From: Brachypodium distachyon
Lineage: Eukaryota; Streptophyta; Magnoliopsida; Poales; Poaceae
Reading direction: 5' to 3'
Length of the DNA: 64,000 nucleotides
Assembly (NCBI RefSeq): GCF_000005505.3
Contig: NC_016134.3
Span: forward strand, 18,830,624-18,894,623
This document shows positions 1-11,238 of this stretch, piece after piece. Every line of letters starts with the position of its first letter. The first letter of the stretch is position 1. The notes below the pieces were generated by a model, which did not search any database, was not told the DNA's origin, and was given only the letters and a program-made list of their open reading frames with translations. The translations under genes and the position numbers were made by a program.

Positions 1-876
1 AGAGGAGGTCACCTGAAAAGACGAAGGCGAGGAAGAAGAGAAGCATGCTCTGGAAGACGAAAGGAGGAAGAAGAGATTCGCGTGGAGAAGAAGATCATGC
101 CGTGGAAGAAGAAAGGAAGGCAGAGGAAAAGAAAAGATCAAGGAGAAAATGAAAGGGATGGATGAGAAGGCAGCTGAGGAAATTAAGAAGAAATGCCATC
201 GTTCTTTTTTACTTGGAATACCTCTGTAATTTTACGAAAAAGACGACGAGCAGATGGAGATTCTTACGAAAAAGACGACGAGCTGATGCTGGAGTTCGAT
301 CAGATCTTGGCATGGTCGTTGATGAGGTCGGTGAAGTTGAGGAAGAAGCACAGGCCGATGAAGCAACGATGACATGCAAGTTGTGACGATGACGGCGAGG
401 CAACCACGGGACGCGGTGTAGAAAGGGTCGGCCGAGACTGCGTCTACGAGCGGTCCTCCCATAGGTGTGTTGAAGTGTGTGTAAGTGTACATGTCTAGCA
501 GTGTGCTTCATAAGGGATGGCCCGATATTCTTAGAGAGCAACGTGGATAACTTGTATGATTCTACAAATCTTCCGGCTATTCATCTATCGCCGCACGACA
601 AACTTGCAACCCAATGGAAATTCGCAACACCACACGCACTTGCGCAGTTGTCCGCTGGCAACAAGTAGTTTCACAATCTTCCAATTTCCAGCAGGACGAG
701 AGATTACGCTCGAAATTTCAGTAGATAAAAACACCCTATCGAAACGAATATGGTGTATAGGATTCCAGATGAATGCTTCTCGCAATTCAACAGTCTCGAA
801 AACAGCTAAAACATGGTCTTCTAACCCTAGACGTACCCCTTGTATATATAGGCGAGGGGCAGCCCAAACACATTAC
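1..876. other. purine-rich and low-complexity DNA, no gene
   Basis: The first ~190 bases are strongly purine-rich on the plus strand (runs of GAAGAAGAG and GGAAGAAG). The rest is unremarkable. Short open frames exist on both strands but none resembles a known protein. I see no splice-supported gene here; it may be degraded transposon sequence. Confidence 0.4.
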
Positions 877-990
877 AGACTCAGACTCAAACTCAAATTC
901 AGACTCAGACTCAAACTCAGACTCGACTCATACTGGATTCCGACTCAAACTAGAATTCGACTCAAACTAGAATTCAACTCAAATATGGAC
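877..990. repeat. degenerate CAGACT/CAAACT hexamer microsatellite
   Basis: The plus strand repeats CAGACT, CAAACT and CAAATT in a six-base register for about 110 bases, then shifts to longer units built on GACTCAAACTAGAATTC. This is a simple-sequence array with accumulated substitutions. Open frames running through it encode Thr/Gln/Arg or Asp/Ser repeats and are products of the repeat. Confidence 0.75.
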
Positions 991-1289
991 TCGCAGATCC
1001 GGGCGCCCCTTAGACGTGTCGGGCTCGTCGTAGGCTGTCCTAGTGCGCCTCGTACTCGTACTCAACTTGTGGTGCAGCCTGGGCATATCATCCTTGTTGT
1101 TGGCTGCCCCTTGCACACAAATCATTCTTCTAACTTGTCTCCTTCATCTTCACTTGTGGTGCGCCTGCCTCCCTCTCCTCGCTCGCGCATATCTTGATGT
1201 TGGATATCAGCTCTTGAGGATCCGTGCCCTCATTAGCTCTTCGATCGGGGTCCTTTTATAGGCGAGGCAGAAACCCTACGATGTGGCTG

Positions 1290-2700
1290 ACGTTTCAATA
1301 TAAGGAGCGTCAGAGACATACAAATACCGCTGACACTTCCGAAGCCAGCAAGCGTCACACGTCTAGCTCCTCTGATGTTTCGAGCTGGAGGAAATATCAG
1401 AGGTATGGAGTCTCTTCGCATTCCCTTAACTTGTGTGACGTGCTGAAACTCTCTTTACTAGTCAGTTATGATGGCTCTTGGTTTCCCGCGCAATTTGTGC
1501 GCGCGCGTTCCCACTAATTAACTGATCGATGCTCTTCATCTTCCCGTCCGCTTCCTCTCCCCACTACACCCATCTCCCTACACGTGGTTATATATTCCTG
1601 TACGCGCGTGCAGGTGATGAACACACACATCGATCTCTATAGCCTATTGCGATGTCTCCTCTCTTCCCCCACTATCTCTAGCGATCCTCTCGATCGCCAT
1701 GGCCAAGGACAAGGGCAAAGAGCGCGTTCACCCGGCCGAGTGCTCGTCGGATCGTTGTCGTTCGCGTGCTGCCGCCCTCCCCCCCTCCGCCGCCGGTCGA
1801 TGCAGGGTTGAGCTCGGCTGGCCGTCGAGGCCGCTCGTTGCCATAAAGTGGCTCCGGTACGAGGACGACATCCTGTCCTCATCCTGCCGTCGTCTCCTCG
1901 GCACCAGCGCAGCGACGACGACGTCGGCAAGAACGACCCGAGCTCCAGCACGTGCACCGAGTGTCTGAGCTCCTAGACACCTGCGAGCGACGTGCTCGTG
2001 AAGCTGACCGTCGCCGAATGGTGGCCATGAGGCGGGCTTCCCAGGCGGAAGCTTATGCCATCAAGTGCGGCCTGGAGGCGGAGGAGGCGCGGGAGGAGTG
2101 GGAGTACTAGATTGAGCTCTTCAACTCGGAGCGTACCAACGTTGTTGAGGAGCGTGGGAGGCAGCGCATGAGGGACTACTGGGCCGCCGTCGACGCCATG
2201 CACGCGGACAATGACGACGGCTCCGACTCCGGCTCCGACTCCACCACCGATGACGACGACGATGCTGCTGCATAATCATCGTCAGCGTTGTTTTATTTGC
2301 ATCTAATTAATATAGCTAGCTATATATATGTACTACTAGCTATAACTACTTTTAGTTTTTCTTTTATTGTACGGACGTGTTTTGTAATTGATGTTATATA
2401 TATGCAATGCTATCCTAATCTGCCAGTCCATTTTACATTGTTTTACATATGTTCATCTCGAATCACGCGTCCAGTGCATTTGATCTCTGACGCACGCAAG
2501 TCACACCAAAAAATGTAGTCAGTGCAAATCATTGACACTTCTACGGAAGAAAGCGTCAGAGTTGTGTAACACTCTACTGACTTCTTAAGTAAAGAAGCAT
2601 CAGTAGAGAGGGGGTGTCAGAGGTGTGCAACATCTCTGACGCGTCTCGTGCACATCTCTGACGCGTCTCACGAGGGAGTGTCAGATTTGTTTGTTGCCGC
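1290..2700 (+). mobile_element. possible non-autonomous DNA transposon with GTCAGAG-type subterminal repeats
   Basis: Two clusters of a short motif (TGACGCTTC, GTCAGAG and their complements) bracket the segment: one at about 1290-1430 and one at about 2515-2690. Motifs occur in both orientations inside each cluster. Clustered subterminal repeats around a short internal gene are typical of CACTA-like elements. I did not find clear CACTA/TAGTG ends or a target duplication, so the class and exact limits are uncertain. Confidence 0.4.
1699..2275 (+). pseudogene. broken Arg/Glu-rich ORF inside the putative transposon
   Basis: A reading frame opens at ATG 1699 (MAKDKGKERVHP...) about 100 bases downstream of a TATATATT box near 1588. 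It runs to a TGA at 1966-1968. A +1 frame then carries an Arg- and Glu-rich helical stretch (RVSELLDTCERRAREADRRR, near 1955-2015), an internal TAG at 2108-2110 and an acidic Ser/Asp tail (GSDSGSDSTTDDDDD) ending at TAA 2273-2275. One frameshift plus one stop make it a pseudogene. The charged, coiled-coil-prone layout resembles passenger ORFs of grass transposons, but I do not recognise the family and assign no function. Confidence 0.45.
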
Positions 2701-2719
2701 ATGCTCGCATATGCTTCCC

Positions 2720-3230
2720 TTGACACGTTTTATACTAAAGGTAACGTAATCCTGTTTGAAAAGATTGATGAGAGGGTTCACAACATTTTAACAAGCTTTG
2801 GTGTCTTGGCGTGCATATTGAGCAAATCAATATCTACCTGAGTGTTGGATCTTCTGAAGGTTACTTTGTCATAGAACAATTATTTTAAGATAATGGAAGA
2901 ACTCTCCCAGCTAAAGTTCCATCATCAACGGAAGTGTTGGAATTGCTCAAGGTTTACACTCTTTTCCTCTATAACTGTTTTTCTAGATTAGGTTAGTTTA
3001 ATCTTGTTTTCAGCTAACGTTGCAGAGAAGGCATATGAACTTGGTCAACATCATACTTAGCTACTTTCATTAATAAAGGTAAATATATATTCTTATTAAC
3101 TGCTTGCTATCCATCAAATCATCTCATATGGCATGTATAGGTCTGAGAATATGTCTCCCTTTGCCAGAGGGCTTGGTGAAGCATACTGAGAGCTACATGT
3201 ACAACCCGATATATCATAACAACCGGTGGA
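2720..3230 (+). pseudogene. unidentified exon-like fragments
   Basis: Coding-like reading frames on the plus strand include a segment near 2810-2880 (GVHIEQINIYLSVGSSEGY) and one near 2885-2950 (DNGRTLPAKVPSSTEVLELL). The second ends at an AAG|GTTTAC donor-like junction. Stops and small shifts separate them. I do not recognise the parent gene. The segment lies directly upstream of fragments of known host genes on the same strand and probably belongs to the same captured series. Confidence 0.3.
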
Positions 3231-3689
3231 CCCAAATTCATTTCAGTTGTGTATAGTTACTATTTATACAAAATTTTCTACAAAATTTCTTAAAGACAAT
3301 ACCTGGTTCAAAATCCATATGTTGGGCAGTATTTTCTGATTGCCTTGTTCTTTTTCCACTTTGAACTGTTGTTGATTATTGCCGACAAACAAACCTTCCA
3401 TATATATATATATATGTGCAAGGTGTGGTTCTATCTGGATGCCACAGTAATGGAGATGTATAAATAATGAACTTTTATTTTTCAACTATTAAACAAGGGC
3501 ATATTTGATGCTTAACTAATTACGAACCTTCAACTATTTCTCAATGGCCCAAAAGATTACGGCATAATTCTTAACACTGTTCCATCACCGTACACTGAGC
3601 AGTATATCATTGACCGTCCCAACACCTAGGCGTGCCCCACCATCTAGTTATTCATCAAACATACCCACTCTACCGACACGAGATACTGA
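3231..3689. other. AT-rich spacer with a short (TA)n tract
   Basis: No convincing coding sequence. A short alternating TA tract lies near 3399-3414. The segment separates two groups of exon-like fragments and may be intron or filler DNA. Confidence 0.4.
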
Positions 3690-3846
3690 AACGCTTTGAA
3701 GAAGTACTATCATACCATCACTCCAAGTACTTTAGTTGTGTTAGAAGCCATGGCGACACACAATGTGAGAACTCTGATCTACTCTAGCGCTTATGCCACC
3801 TGTAGTGAACCTGAGAAGTTGCCTATCACTGAAGAGACTCCCCGGG
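3690..3846 (+). pseudogene. UDP-arabinose 4-epimerase gene fragment
   Basis: The translated frame starting near 3690 reads [19 protein letters not shown] followed by [20 protein letters not shown] and [10 protein letters not shown]. It is colinear with the central catalytic region of plant UDP-D-xylose/UDP-L-arabinose 4-epimerases (MUR4/UXE family, extended short-chain dehydrogenases), which supply UDP-arabinose for cell-wall polymers in the Golgi. The family normally has IYSSTCATYGEP here, with Ser/Thr and Tyr involved in catalysis; this copy has [12 protein letters not shown], so the catalytic Tyr position is Cys. Only about 50 of ~400 residues are present and the frame is stopped just upstream. 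It is a broken fragment within the mosaic running to 6.6 kb. Confidence 0.75.
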
Positions 3847-3959
3847 TTAGTCGTTGCACTTGTGCCTCTGCAACCTCTTGCTTCTTTCTGAAGGTTTTCC
3901 TGCAGGCAGAGCACAACAAATTGCGCGCGCGCCGCAGAGCAAAAACGGTAGCTCTGATT

Positions 3960-4316
3960 CTTCCGGCTTTGCTAGAAGGCAGGTGTATGCCATGATCAAG
4001 ACGGGATCCATGGCAATTACCACGTCCACGCTCGATTCGTTGCTGGATTTGATGGCCGGCGGCATCCTCTGGTTCACGCACCTTTCCATGATGAAGGTGA
4101 ACATTTACAAGTATCCGGTCGGCATCATCGTCTTTGCCGCTATCATGGCCACTGTAGGTGTGATTTGAACCCCAGATCTTTTGAAGAGTTCGATAATTGT
4201 TGCTACTGGGGGTGATTTTTTCCTTTTCTCTTTTGTGCCAATTTTGCTTGGTTTCGAAGTCTGGGTGCAAGCTATTGAGCAATTCGTGGAGAACAAGCCC
4301 GGCGATAGGATTATCA
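3960..4316 (+). pseudogene. metal tolerance protein (cation diffusion facilitator) gene fragment
   Basis: The frame near 3970-4165 contains [20 protein letters not shown], then [19 protein letters not shown] and [14 protein letters not shown]. This matches the transmembrane core of plant MTP-type cation diffusion facilitators of the Mn-transporting group, including the DSLLD metal-binding helix (DxxxD). After an intron-like gap the frame resumes near 4250 with GFEVWVQAIEQFVENKPGDR. A stretch between YKYP and VGII that is normally present (GKLRVQP-like) is missing. The fragment covers roughly one quarter of a ~400-residue transporter and cannot encode a working protein. Retention of an intron-like gap points to DNA-level capture rather than a processed copy. 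Confidence 0.75.
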
Positions 4317-4581
4317 GATGTGATCTTTCAATGGTGAGGATTCAGAACATCTATGAGTATTATACTAATTGATACTGGTATTTCAGCATTCCTTGACTTT
4401 GTATACTGCGTGTAAATGATAGGTCGCTTTGTAAAGTGTTAGGATCCATACAGCTATCAATGATGGTATAATCAATCTGGTTGACAAGGTGCCGTACACG
4501 TGGTTGTTGTTTAAAATGAGTCGCTACATACATACAATTTTTTCCCTCTCTTAGTGCACTGACATCTTCTGCACAATACAG

Positions 4582-5413
4582 TTCTTTGAGATGCAAAGGG
4601 ACGATTCTATTAGAGCCCTGGATATATATAAAAGGGCAAGCAATCAGGTTAATCGCAATTTTTTCTATTGGACAACTAATTATCTCTACAGTTGATCTTA
4701 ACTTTGAGGTTTCTTTCGGATGGGCTCCCGGAAAAGAAGGCATATCTTGTTTATATGAGTATTCTATCAATCCTATTAAGCCGTAGGCCACTGTGTCACA
4801 TGATGCTAAATTATTCGGATGTTTTTCATGTACTTGTCTTTATTTTTTGGGTTTTACAGGCATGAAAACTTTCAGATTTTTATGATACATGTATAAGCAT
4901 ACATATTGGGCATGGCGAGAAGTTGTTAAGAATTAAACAGGTTTGCTAGCATTCCCACTATTATTTCTATGTTCTCCATTCTTTTTACATGAGAAGCTTG
5001 TTGATAGTCTATTGGTAGCAGATACAGCCTCCTGCGTCGTTCCTGCAATCTATGGAAGAGAGTATGTGAGAGAAGCTCCCCTTGCTCCAAGAACTCAGGT
5101 TTGGAACTGCTACATGGCATTGATGGATGGTGCTTCTCACAGTTTATACAGAAAAACTTAATTTAGAAACAATTGTGTTGCAAAATGAAGCTCTTCATTA
5201 TTCAGTTGAATGTAAGAGCTTTACTCAGTCCTCTATTTCCTCCGTGGTAATATTTTCAGGACAAGTTATTATACTCGCCGTAGAGTACATAAGAAAACCA
5301 GAAGAGGAGGAATCATCAACCTCACCTCCTCCACCAGTGACACCTTCAGAACTAGAACCTGAACTAGAGCCAGGAAAAGAAGTCACAGCCAGAGCAGTGC
5401 CAATAGATTTGCT
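4582..5413 (+). pseudogene. clathrin assembly protein (AP180/ANTH family) gene fragments
   Basis: Three exon-like pieces match plant AP180/CALM clathrin adaptors, which bind phosphoinositides and recruit clathrin at the plasma membrane. Piece 1 (4582-4647, FFEMQRDDSIRALDIYKRAS) is flanked by an acceptor-like ...TACAG and a donor-like CAG|GTTAAT. Piece 2 (about 5054-5097) reads GREYVREAPLAPRTQ, like the family's MEEYVREAP segment. Piece 3 (about 5261-5413) reads ILAVEYIRKPEEEE, then a Pro/Glu-rich stretch and IDLL, and ends at CTG|GTAATT. The order matches the parent gene but large parts are absent, so it is a non-functional fragment set with introns partly kept. Confidence 0.7.
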
Positions 5414-5479
5414 GGTAATTTTCCATATTACCACAGCAGGCTAACATTAGCTTATTTACAAACATTTCCATCTTTACTT

Positions 5480-6600
5480 GGCACGGGACGGCTGAACCGG
5501 TCTCTGTCACATCTGACTTAATCCGAAGAATGCTTTGGCCTTCGCAATTGTTGTTTAATCAGGTACATATATCTTGCAATTGAATCTTTTTAATCTGTAC
5601 ACCAGTGAACTTCAAAACAAGAACAAAATCAGGCAGCACCAACTCAACTTCTTTTCAGAAATATGGCAGGGACTGATTTCTTTAAATAAATGATGTGTAG
5701 GCTTATGTTTCTGCATTTCTTTCAATACTTGTATTACCTGTCAACATAGAACTTTTAGTGGTTAATAAAAAAATAGGTTTTGTGGACTGTGCTTGGCACA
5801 AAGTAGATGCTAATGGGCATTGGATGCAACAAGAACAATGTTATATGAAGGTGCTTCAATTTTTATGTGCTTGTTGTCATGCTGATAAGCATTTCAATAT
5901 GTGATAATGCACTCATATGCCAATTTAAGTTATGCACATATACTTAATGAGCTTTTCTTTAGCCTTGCAGGGCCCAGTAAACTACCTATGCATTCATTGT
6001 GTGTAACAAAGTTTGCGGCCATTGTCAATGGCTATGTCTACCATTTCAGTCCATATATTTCAGTCCATATATTTGCCTTAGTGCCTTCTTCACCTCTTGT
6101 TGGTCTGCTTCAGGTACTTGTTGTGTTTGTTCACAATAAGTCCTAATCGAAATTTAATTGCTTAGTAACTTAATTCTCCATGTTGTCAGTACGTGATCAG
6201 GCCCATTCTTTCCATGTTAAATGAGATTAAAGGTTGTATTGCCAATATTTTATTACTGGATCATTGTCATAATGGAATTTTTATGTTAATATACTCCCTC
6301 CGATCCATATTAATTGTTGAAAAATTACATGTATCTAAATGCTTTTTAGACATAGATACATGGACAAATTGGAGACAATTAATATGAATCGGAGTGGGTA
6401 TCATTTTAGATTCCAAAACGCTATTAGTGCCCTAGCAGATATCAATGCATTTTAATTGCATCCAACACCACTCGGATGCTGATTACTATTTTGTATTATA
6501 TTACATTGTGTTAATACTGTTTGAGATTTGATGCAGGACAGAATCCATGATTGGAGAGCAACAACGCTCGTGTCGACATCCATTCTCTTCATTGCAGTTT
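5480..6600 (+). pseudogene. unidentified exon-like segments with splice-site consensus
   Basis: At least four coding-like blocks lie on the plus strand: near 5482-5562 (SVTSDLIRRMLWPSQLLFNQ, ending CAG|GTACAT), near 5777-5850 (FVDCAWHKVDANGHWMQQEQ, between ATAG| and AAG|GTGCTT), near 5971-6114 (LPMHSLCVTKFAAIVNGYVY and a hydrophobic tail, between TTGCAG| and CTTCAG|GTACTT) and near 6537-6610 (DRIHDWRATTLVSTSILF, after GATGCAG|). Acceptor and donor signals at most borders argue for real exons copied with their introns. I cannot name the source genes; the last block looks membrane-spanning. A Stowaway MITE sits between the third and fourth blocks. Confidence 0.4.
6294..6398. mobile_element. Stowaway-type MITE
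   Basis: A 105-bp inverted repeat begins CTCCCTCCGATCCATATTAA and ends with the near complement (TTAATATGAATCGGAGTGGG). It is flanked by TA on both sides (6292-6293 and 6399-6400), the Mariner/Stowaway target duplication. The right end has one change from the canonical GGAGGGAG. Confidence 0.9.
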
Positions 6601-7033
6601 TGTTTTGGTTTATTTGTATGCTCTCTCAGTATAGTAATCATAATTTCAAAATTTCGAGGCAGCATCTTATATATTCAAATATACTAATTAAAAGATTTTA
6701 TAAAGCTTACCAGTATAGGAGCACTGTATTGTTTCAATCTATCCAGACTCTTTCCTGATAATACATGTCACATGCATTCTGAGAAACCAAACCATTCTTC
6801 CTCTGAGCCACTGGCCAAACACCATGTCTTAACAATAGATTAAATGTCTATCATGTGCTTGGAGGGTGAGGTTAATTTGATTTGCACGAAACTAACAAAG
6901 TAGGGTCTGGATCAATTCATTCCTGCTTCAGTTGCAGATCTTCTAGCCTTATTAGTTGTTACATGCGATCGAATCGGTACAGGAGTCCAGTGAAATGCTG
7001 CCATTGATTATTAGCAGGGATCAAGCATGAGGG
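6601..7033. other. spacer without a recognisable gene
   Basis: AT-rich sequence between the captured fragments and the CACTA element. I see no gene, and no convincing Helitron 3' end that would explain the mosaic to the left. Confidence 0.4.
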
Positions 7034-10000
7034 CACCCTAACTGCTGCCAAAAGTAACTATATAGGGCAAATAAACTGCCCCTATACTGCTGCCGGCAAA
7101 TGTCTTTGCCGGCAGTTTTATTTTCCCCGGCGGTCTACCTGCCCTGCTAGTACTAGTTTTCCCGGCAGTTCGTCTGCCAGCAAAACTATTTACCGGCAGT
7201 TTAGACATTTCCGGCAGTTAGGAGATTTCCCGGCAGTGTCTCTGCCGTCAACACAAATACATTTCCCGGCAGTTAATACATTTGCCGGCAGAACGTCTGC
7301 TGGTGTTTCATGCTTTCCCCGGCAGATAAACTGCCCTTGATTTGCATTTCAGAATAAAAAAAATTATATAATCTACATATTCCCACGGTTACACTTCACT
7401 TTCAGATGCAAGTTCCAAGAGGAGACAACATTCTTTTCATTTAAAAGTAAAAAATGATGTTGTCAGATACAAAACATAAAACTTCATCCAACAGTATATG
7501 CAGGTGTGAACAATATATAAGAACATTTCTGGAACATAAAACTTCATCCAACAGTGAACAACAGGAGCATAAATATGCTTCTAAAACAGAAACTTCATGT
7601 AGAAGTGAAAACCATCATCAAACATTAACACAGAAAAAAAAATCAGAACTTCACTATTTATAACTACATCAACCGAAATCAGTAGTTCTAGATGGCACCA
7701 ACTCAAATATTGCAGAAGCGACCTGTGCAAGTCATCAACCTGAAGAAAGAAAACAGAGTACAATAATTAATCCACATGTAGTCAGTTTTCTAGTTCTTAA
7801 AAGCAGTCATATATGTTTGGATGTATGTGAAGAATTTAGATACAATAAGAATAATAGAAAGACCCATGTGTGTGAATTTGCTTTCACGGGTGAACATGGC
7901 ACTCTTGTAAGGCATTAACAAAGCCAGCAAAACTAATTGCATGTCGCAGTCTCAAAGTCAGCTTCGGAACACCATCACAAAAACTTACAGAAGCATAAAG
8001 GATTCCATCGCATATTTGTGATCTGGACAAGTACATAATGAGAACTACATGCCTATGGGCAGTGCGTAACAAGAATGTTCAGCTGGAGCAGCCATCAACA
8101 GAAGACAAGGCATAAATTAACAACAAAATCAGGCTCCCACGGTTAACAGCCTTCAGTTCATGCTTTATGTAAATACCATGAGAATAAAAAGGTCGTGCAG
8201 ATATATCCCAAGCAACCGGAAAAGACAGATAGTGTATCACGGCAACTTAACAGCCATTACTTCATTCAAAACATGGAAAAGACAATTCATTCAAAAATTG
8301 GAGAAACGACTGCATGCCTGCTACAGGTAATTCGTCTTTTAATATATGGCAAAAGACCATTTTAGCATAGAAGGTATATCTAATCACAATGAGCTGCTAC
8401 AAATACCTAAGTTTCATTTCTGAAATCAACACCAAGTACCTAATCAAATACCTGGCAAGTAAAAAGGTGATTGGTACTTAGCAGATTCATCATCACTCGT
8501 CATATAGAGTAATAATTCTTAAAAAAATGCAGGGATTTCAGTAGCGCACATCTATGACACTTGTCAGATTTGACTATCAAGACAAGGTCATCACTCGTCA
8601 TCAATCATTGACATGCAGATTTCAGCAAACAGACAACATGTAGTAGTTAGCAGATTCATCATCAAGCAAGTTTTTGTTTACCAACAATACAAATTGCAGC
8701 AGCAAGCAACAGTGCAGCACTTGTAGATTTCATCATAAAGTAACGTATAAATGACAAGCAGCAAGCATCAAAGAGTAGGCATGCAAAGACCAGATTGCAA
8801 TTTACAAAAGTTCAAGTTCAGTACCAAGTGGTAAGACTCATGGTAAGATGACTTACCGTAAAAAAAACATCAATAGCAAAGGACCATCATCTTCATCTTT
8901 CTTCCCATATTTGAAGTGGCACAACCACATAACTCAATCATGGAGCCAGCCCCTACATACATTTAGAATATATTTGAAGAAAGAAATTAAGCATGAACAC
9001 AAGACCTCAAGAATTATTTTTATATGACACAAATAGTTGAGAACCCTTGCTTTTAGATTCTTATTAAATAACCATAAATAAGAAGCTACTTCTTATATCC
9101 ATTCATACATAATTGTCTATCCACAAATCATCTTTCGTACAGATTGTAATGAGCAAACTAGCTAGCTAACTAATGTACTGGTCCGGAGGCAAACTAGCTA
9201 GCTAATGAACTACTGTACATGTGGGAAACCATGTACTAAACCAAAAATTAAGTGCTGGCCTGGTTGGTGTTCAATTCAAACTTGTGAATAATAATATAAA
9301 TGCATTAGAAGATATCACTGCATAAATAAATCCGTATTTATAGTAACTGATTCATTGAACCTCTGAGGCAATTAACTTCCATTATATATACTCATACAAA
9401 CTGAATTTATGAGATTACTGATAGTGATAACTGGTAAGCATTCAAACAAACTGAACTGTGCATCACAGATTAATTCACACATTTACACATGACTCTTATC
9501 TAACAAGATAACTACCTATGCATGCATGTCCCTGCTCCAAAATCAGAATATGGCATAAGAAATTAGATATTCACGTGGCTCTTCTTGGGCATGGATGGGA
9601 GTGCAACACACGCACCAATCATTAATCAATGTGAAAAGGCAACAATCAGAGCTGCCTATAATTCCAATTGACTGCATCAGAAAGGAACAGATATAAGTAA
9701 CTGCTGCACTAACAAATCTGGATGGAATCGGGAGCAAATATACGCAGTAGTAGCCAAACATATGTAAGAAAGAAGAACACAAGGCGGAGATAAGAGATAG
9801 GGGAGGGAGAACAGGGGAAGGCAGGGGGCAAGGCATGCGCTGCACACTTTCCTATTTGGGAAGGAGATATCTATAGAGGGGAGGAAGAAGCCGCAGCTGC
9901 ACATACCTGACGGAGGCGCCGTCACGTCGGAGATCGACAGGATGGGGGCTGCCGTAAGGATGTATCGTCACGCCGGAGCTCGACTGGATGGGGGCAGTAG

Positions 10001-10653
10001 GAGGAGGCGCCACCACAGCTACGGGTTAGAGAACCTCTTGCCCGCCGCCGTCTTTCTCTTCTTGCTGGCCGGCTTGAAGCGCGAGGGGAATGGCGCCGGC
10101 GCCGCCGCTGCCGTCTTGGTCTCCCGACCGACCGGATCTAGGCTTTGGGGGTGTGGCAGAGGTAGTGCGGGAGGGGGATTTGGAGGGAGAATGCAGGACG
10201 GGCAGACAGGAGAGAGACCAGGGCAGCCGCGGCCGCCATGGATTCCGCTGGTGCGGTGGCGCAGGGACAGGGGCAGAGGTTGCAGTGCAACGACGCTGGG
10301 TAGGGCGACACGCAGGTGCGGCGGCGTTGGTTAGGATCGAGATTGGAACTGATATGAGAATAGACTTGACATGGGCTTGGGTTTGTGAGCACGGGATATA
10401 GTAAGGGTTGAATCGGCCCCACCTGTCATTCCGATTATGCCGGCAGATAAGCTGCCGGCCATATGTTCACCTGCCATTAAAGCTCGAAGTTTCCCCGGCA
10501 GTTCGTCTGCCCTAGATTATTTACTTTTTCCGGCAGTTGGGGTGCCTCCCAATAGATTTGCCGGCAGTTAATTTTTCCCGGCAGTCAAATTGCCACCTAA
10601 ACTTGACTTTTCCCGGCAGTTAATTGCCCCCATGTTTGGTCCATCGTGTAGTG
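7034..10653. mobile_element. non-autonomous CACTA (En/Spm) element
   Basis: The right end at 10649-10653 reads TAGTG, the complement of CACTA. Both ends hold dense copies of a CCGGCAGTT-type subterminal repeat: at least ten in 7085-7330 and at least eight in 10438-10625, in both orientations. This is the binding-site layout used by CACTA transposases. The left terminus is less clear: CACCCTAACTGC near 7034 is probably a mutated CACTA end, and I could not match a 3-bp target duplication. The ~3.1 kb interior is mostly AT-rich with no transposase frame. From about 9840 to 10400 it is GC-rich, with a minus-strand frame beginning MAAAAALVSLLSARPAFSLQ that may be a captured or leader exon. The right end truncates retroelement A. 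Confidence 0.75.
7340..9840. other. interior of the CACTA element, no confident gene
   Basis: AT-rich DNA with only short open frames. A 23-bp direct repeat (ACATAAAACTTCATCCAACA core) occurs at about 7473 and 7534. I found no transposase motif on either strand. Confidence 0.4.
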
Positions 10654-10850
10654 CAATGGGTGGTGAGCGCGGCCTGATGGGCCCGTCCTTGTAGCAAGGA
10701 CTGTGTCAGGATGCCACCGAGGCTTAGAGCCCTGACGCCCGACAGCCGGCAGTCCGGTGGCGCCAGGTAGTCGTGCTCCTGCAGAGCCTTCGGCTCGGCA
10801 ACGGTCAGGGACCGGTGGGGCTAGTTGTTGTCGGCGGTGGCGCCCATCTT
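10654..10850 (-). pseudogene. minus-strand ORF with its own TATA box, cut by the CACTA element
   Basis: On the minus strand a TATAAAAAG box (about 10931-10939) precedes an ATG at 10848-10850 by about 85 bases. The frame reads MGATADNN, a TAG, then continues open (PHRSLTVAEPKALQEHDYLA...) to the CACTA border at 10653. The stop is AAC TAG CCC and could be another CAG-to-TAG change. The ORF is in the sense orientation of element A, near where its 3' LTR should lie, and points away from the plus-strand extra gene starting at 11340. Element B has no counterpart. I do not recognise the protein; it may be a second extra ORF of the retroelement or part of an older insertion. Confidence 0.35.
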
Positions 10851-11228
10851 TTTCGTTGTGGGCGAGAGAGGAGAGGGAGGAATAGTGAGGAGAGGGCGAG
10901 AAGAATTGCGAGCACCGCCGGCGGAGGGCTGCTTTTTATAGTCGGGGAATGCAGATAGGCGGGCAGTGTGAACACGGCGAGATTGCATCGGAAATGCGCA
11001 AGGGCGTGGCCACGTGGCAACCGGCGGGCTTTGACCCGGCGATCCACCATTAATTACCTCGGTAGCCGAGGAGAAACCGGTGAGGGCGATTAATGGTCGT
11101 TGACAGGCCGGGCCTGCCGCAATAACGCGTGTCGTCGGCGTTCCGCTCGCCTCCTCGTGGGTTGGGTTCGCCTTGGAGGGCACATTATTGCTAATCGTGG
11201 GGGTGTCCGTTGCAGCCCGCCAGCCCCG

Positions 11229-11238
11229 ATAAATACCT
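11229..11238 (+). promoter_or_regulatory. TATA box of the extra gene in element A
   Basis: CGATAAATAC precedes the ATG at 11340 by about 105 bases. The same box in a conserved GC-rich setting (GCCCCGATAAATACC) is found upstream of the extra gene in element B near 28363. This supports separate transcription from the plus strand, independent of the LTR promoter. Confidence 0.55.

Noticed and set aside
877..990. CRISPR-like or protein-repeat array
   Set aside because: The six-base register and lack of unique spacers show a plain microsatellite in a plant genome.
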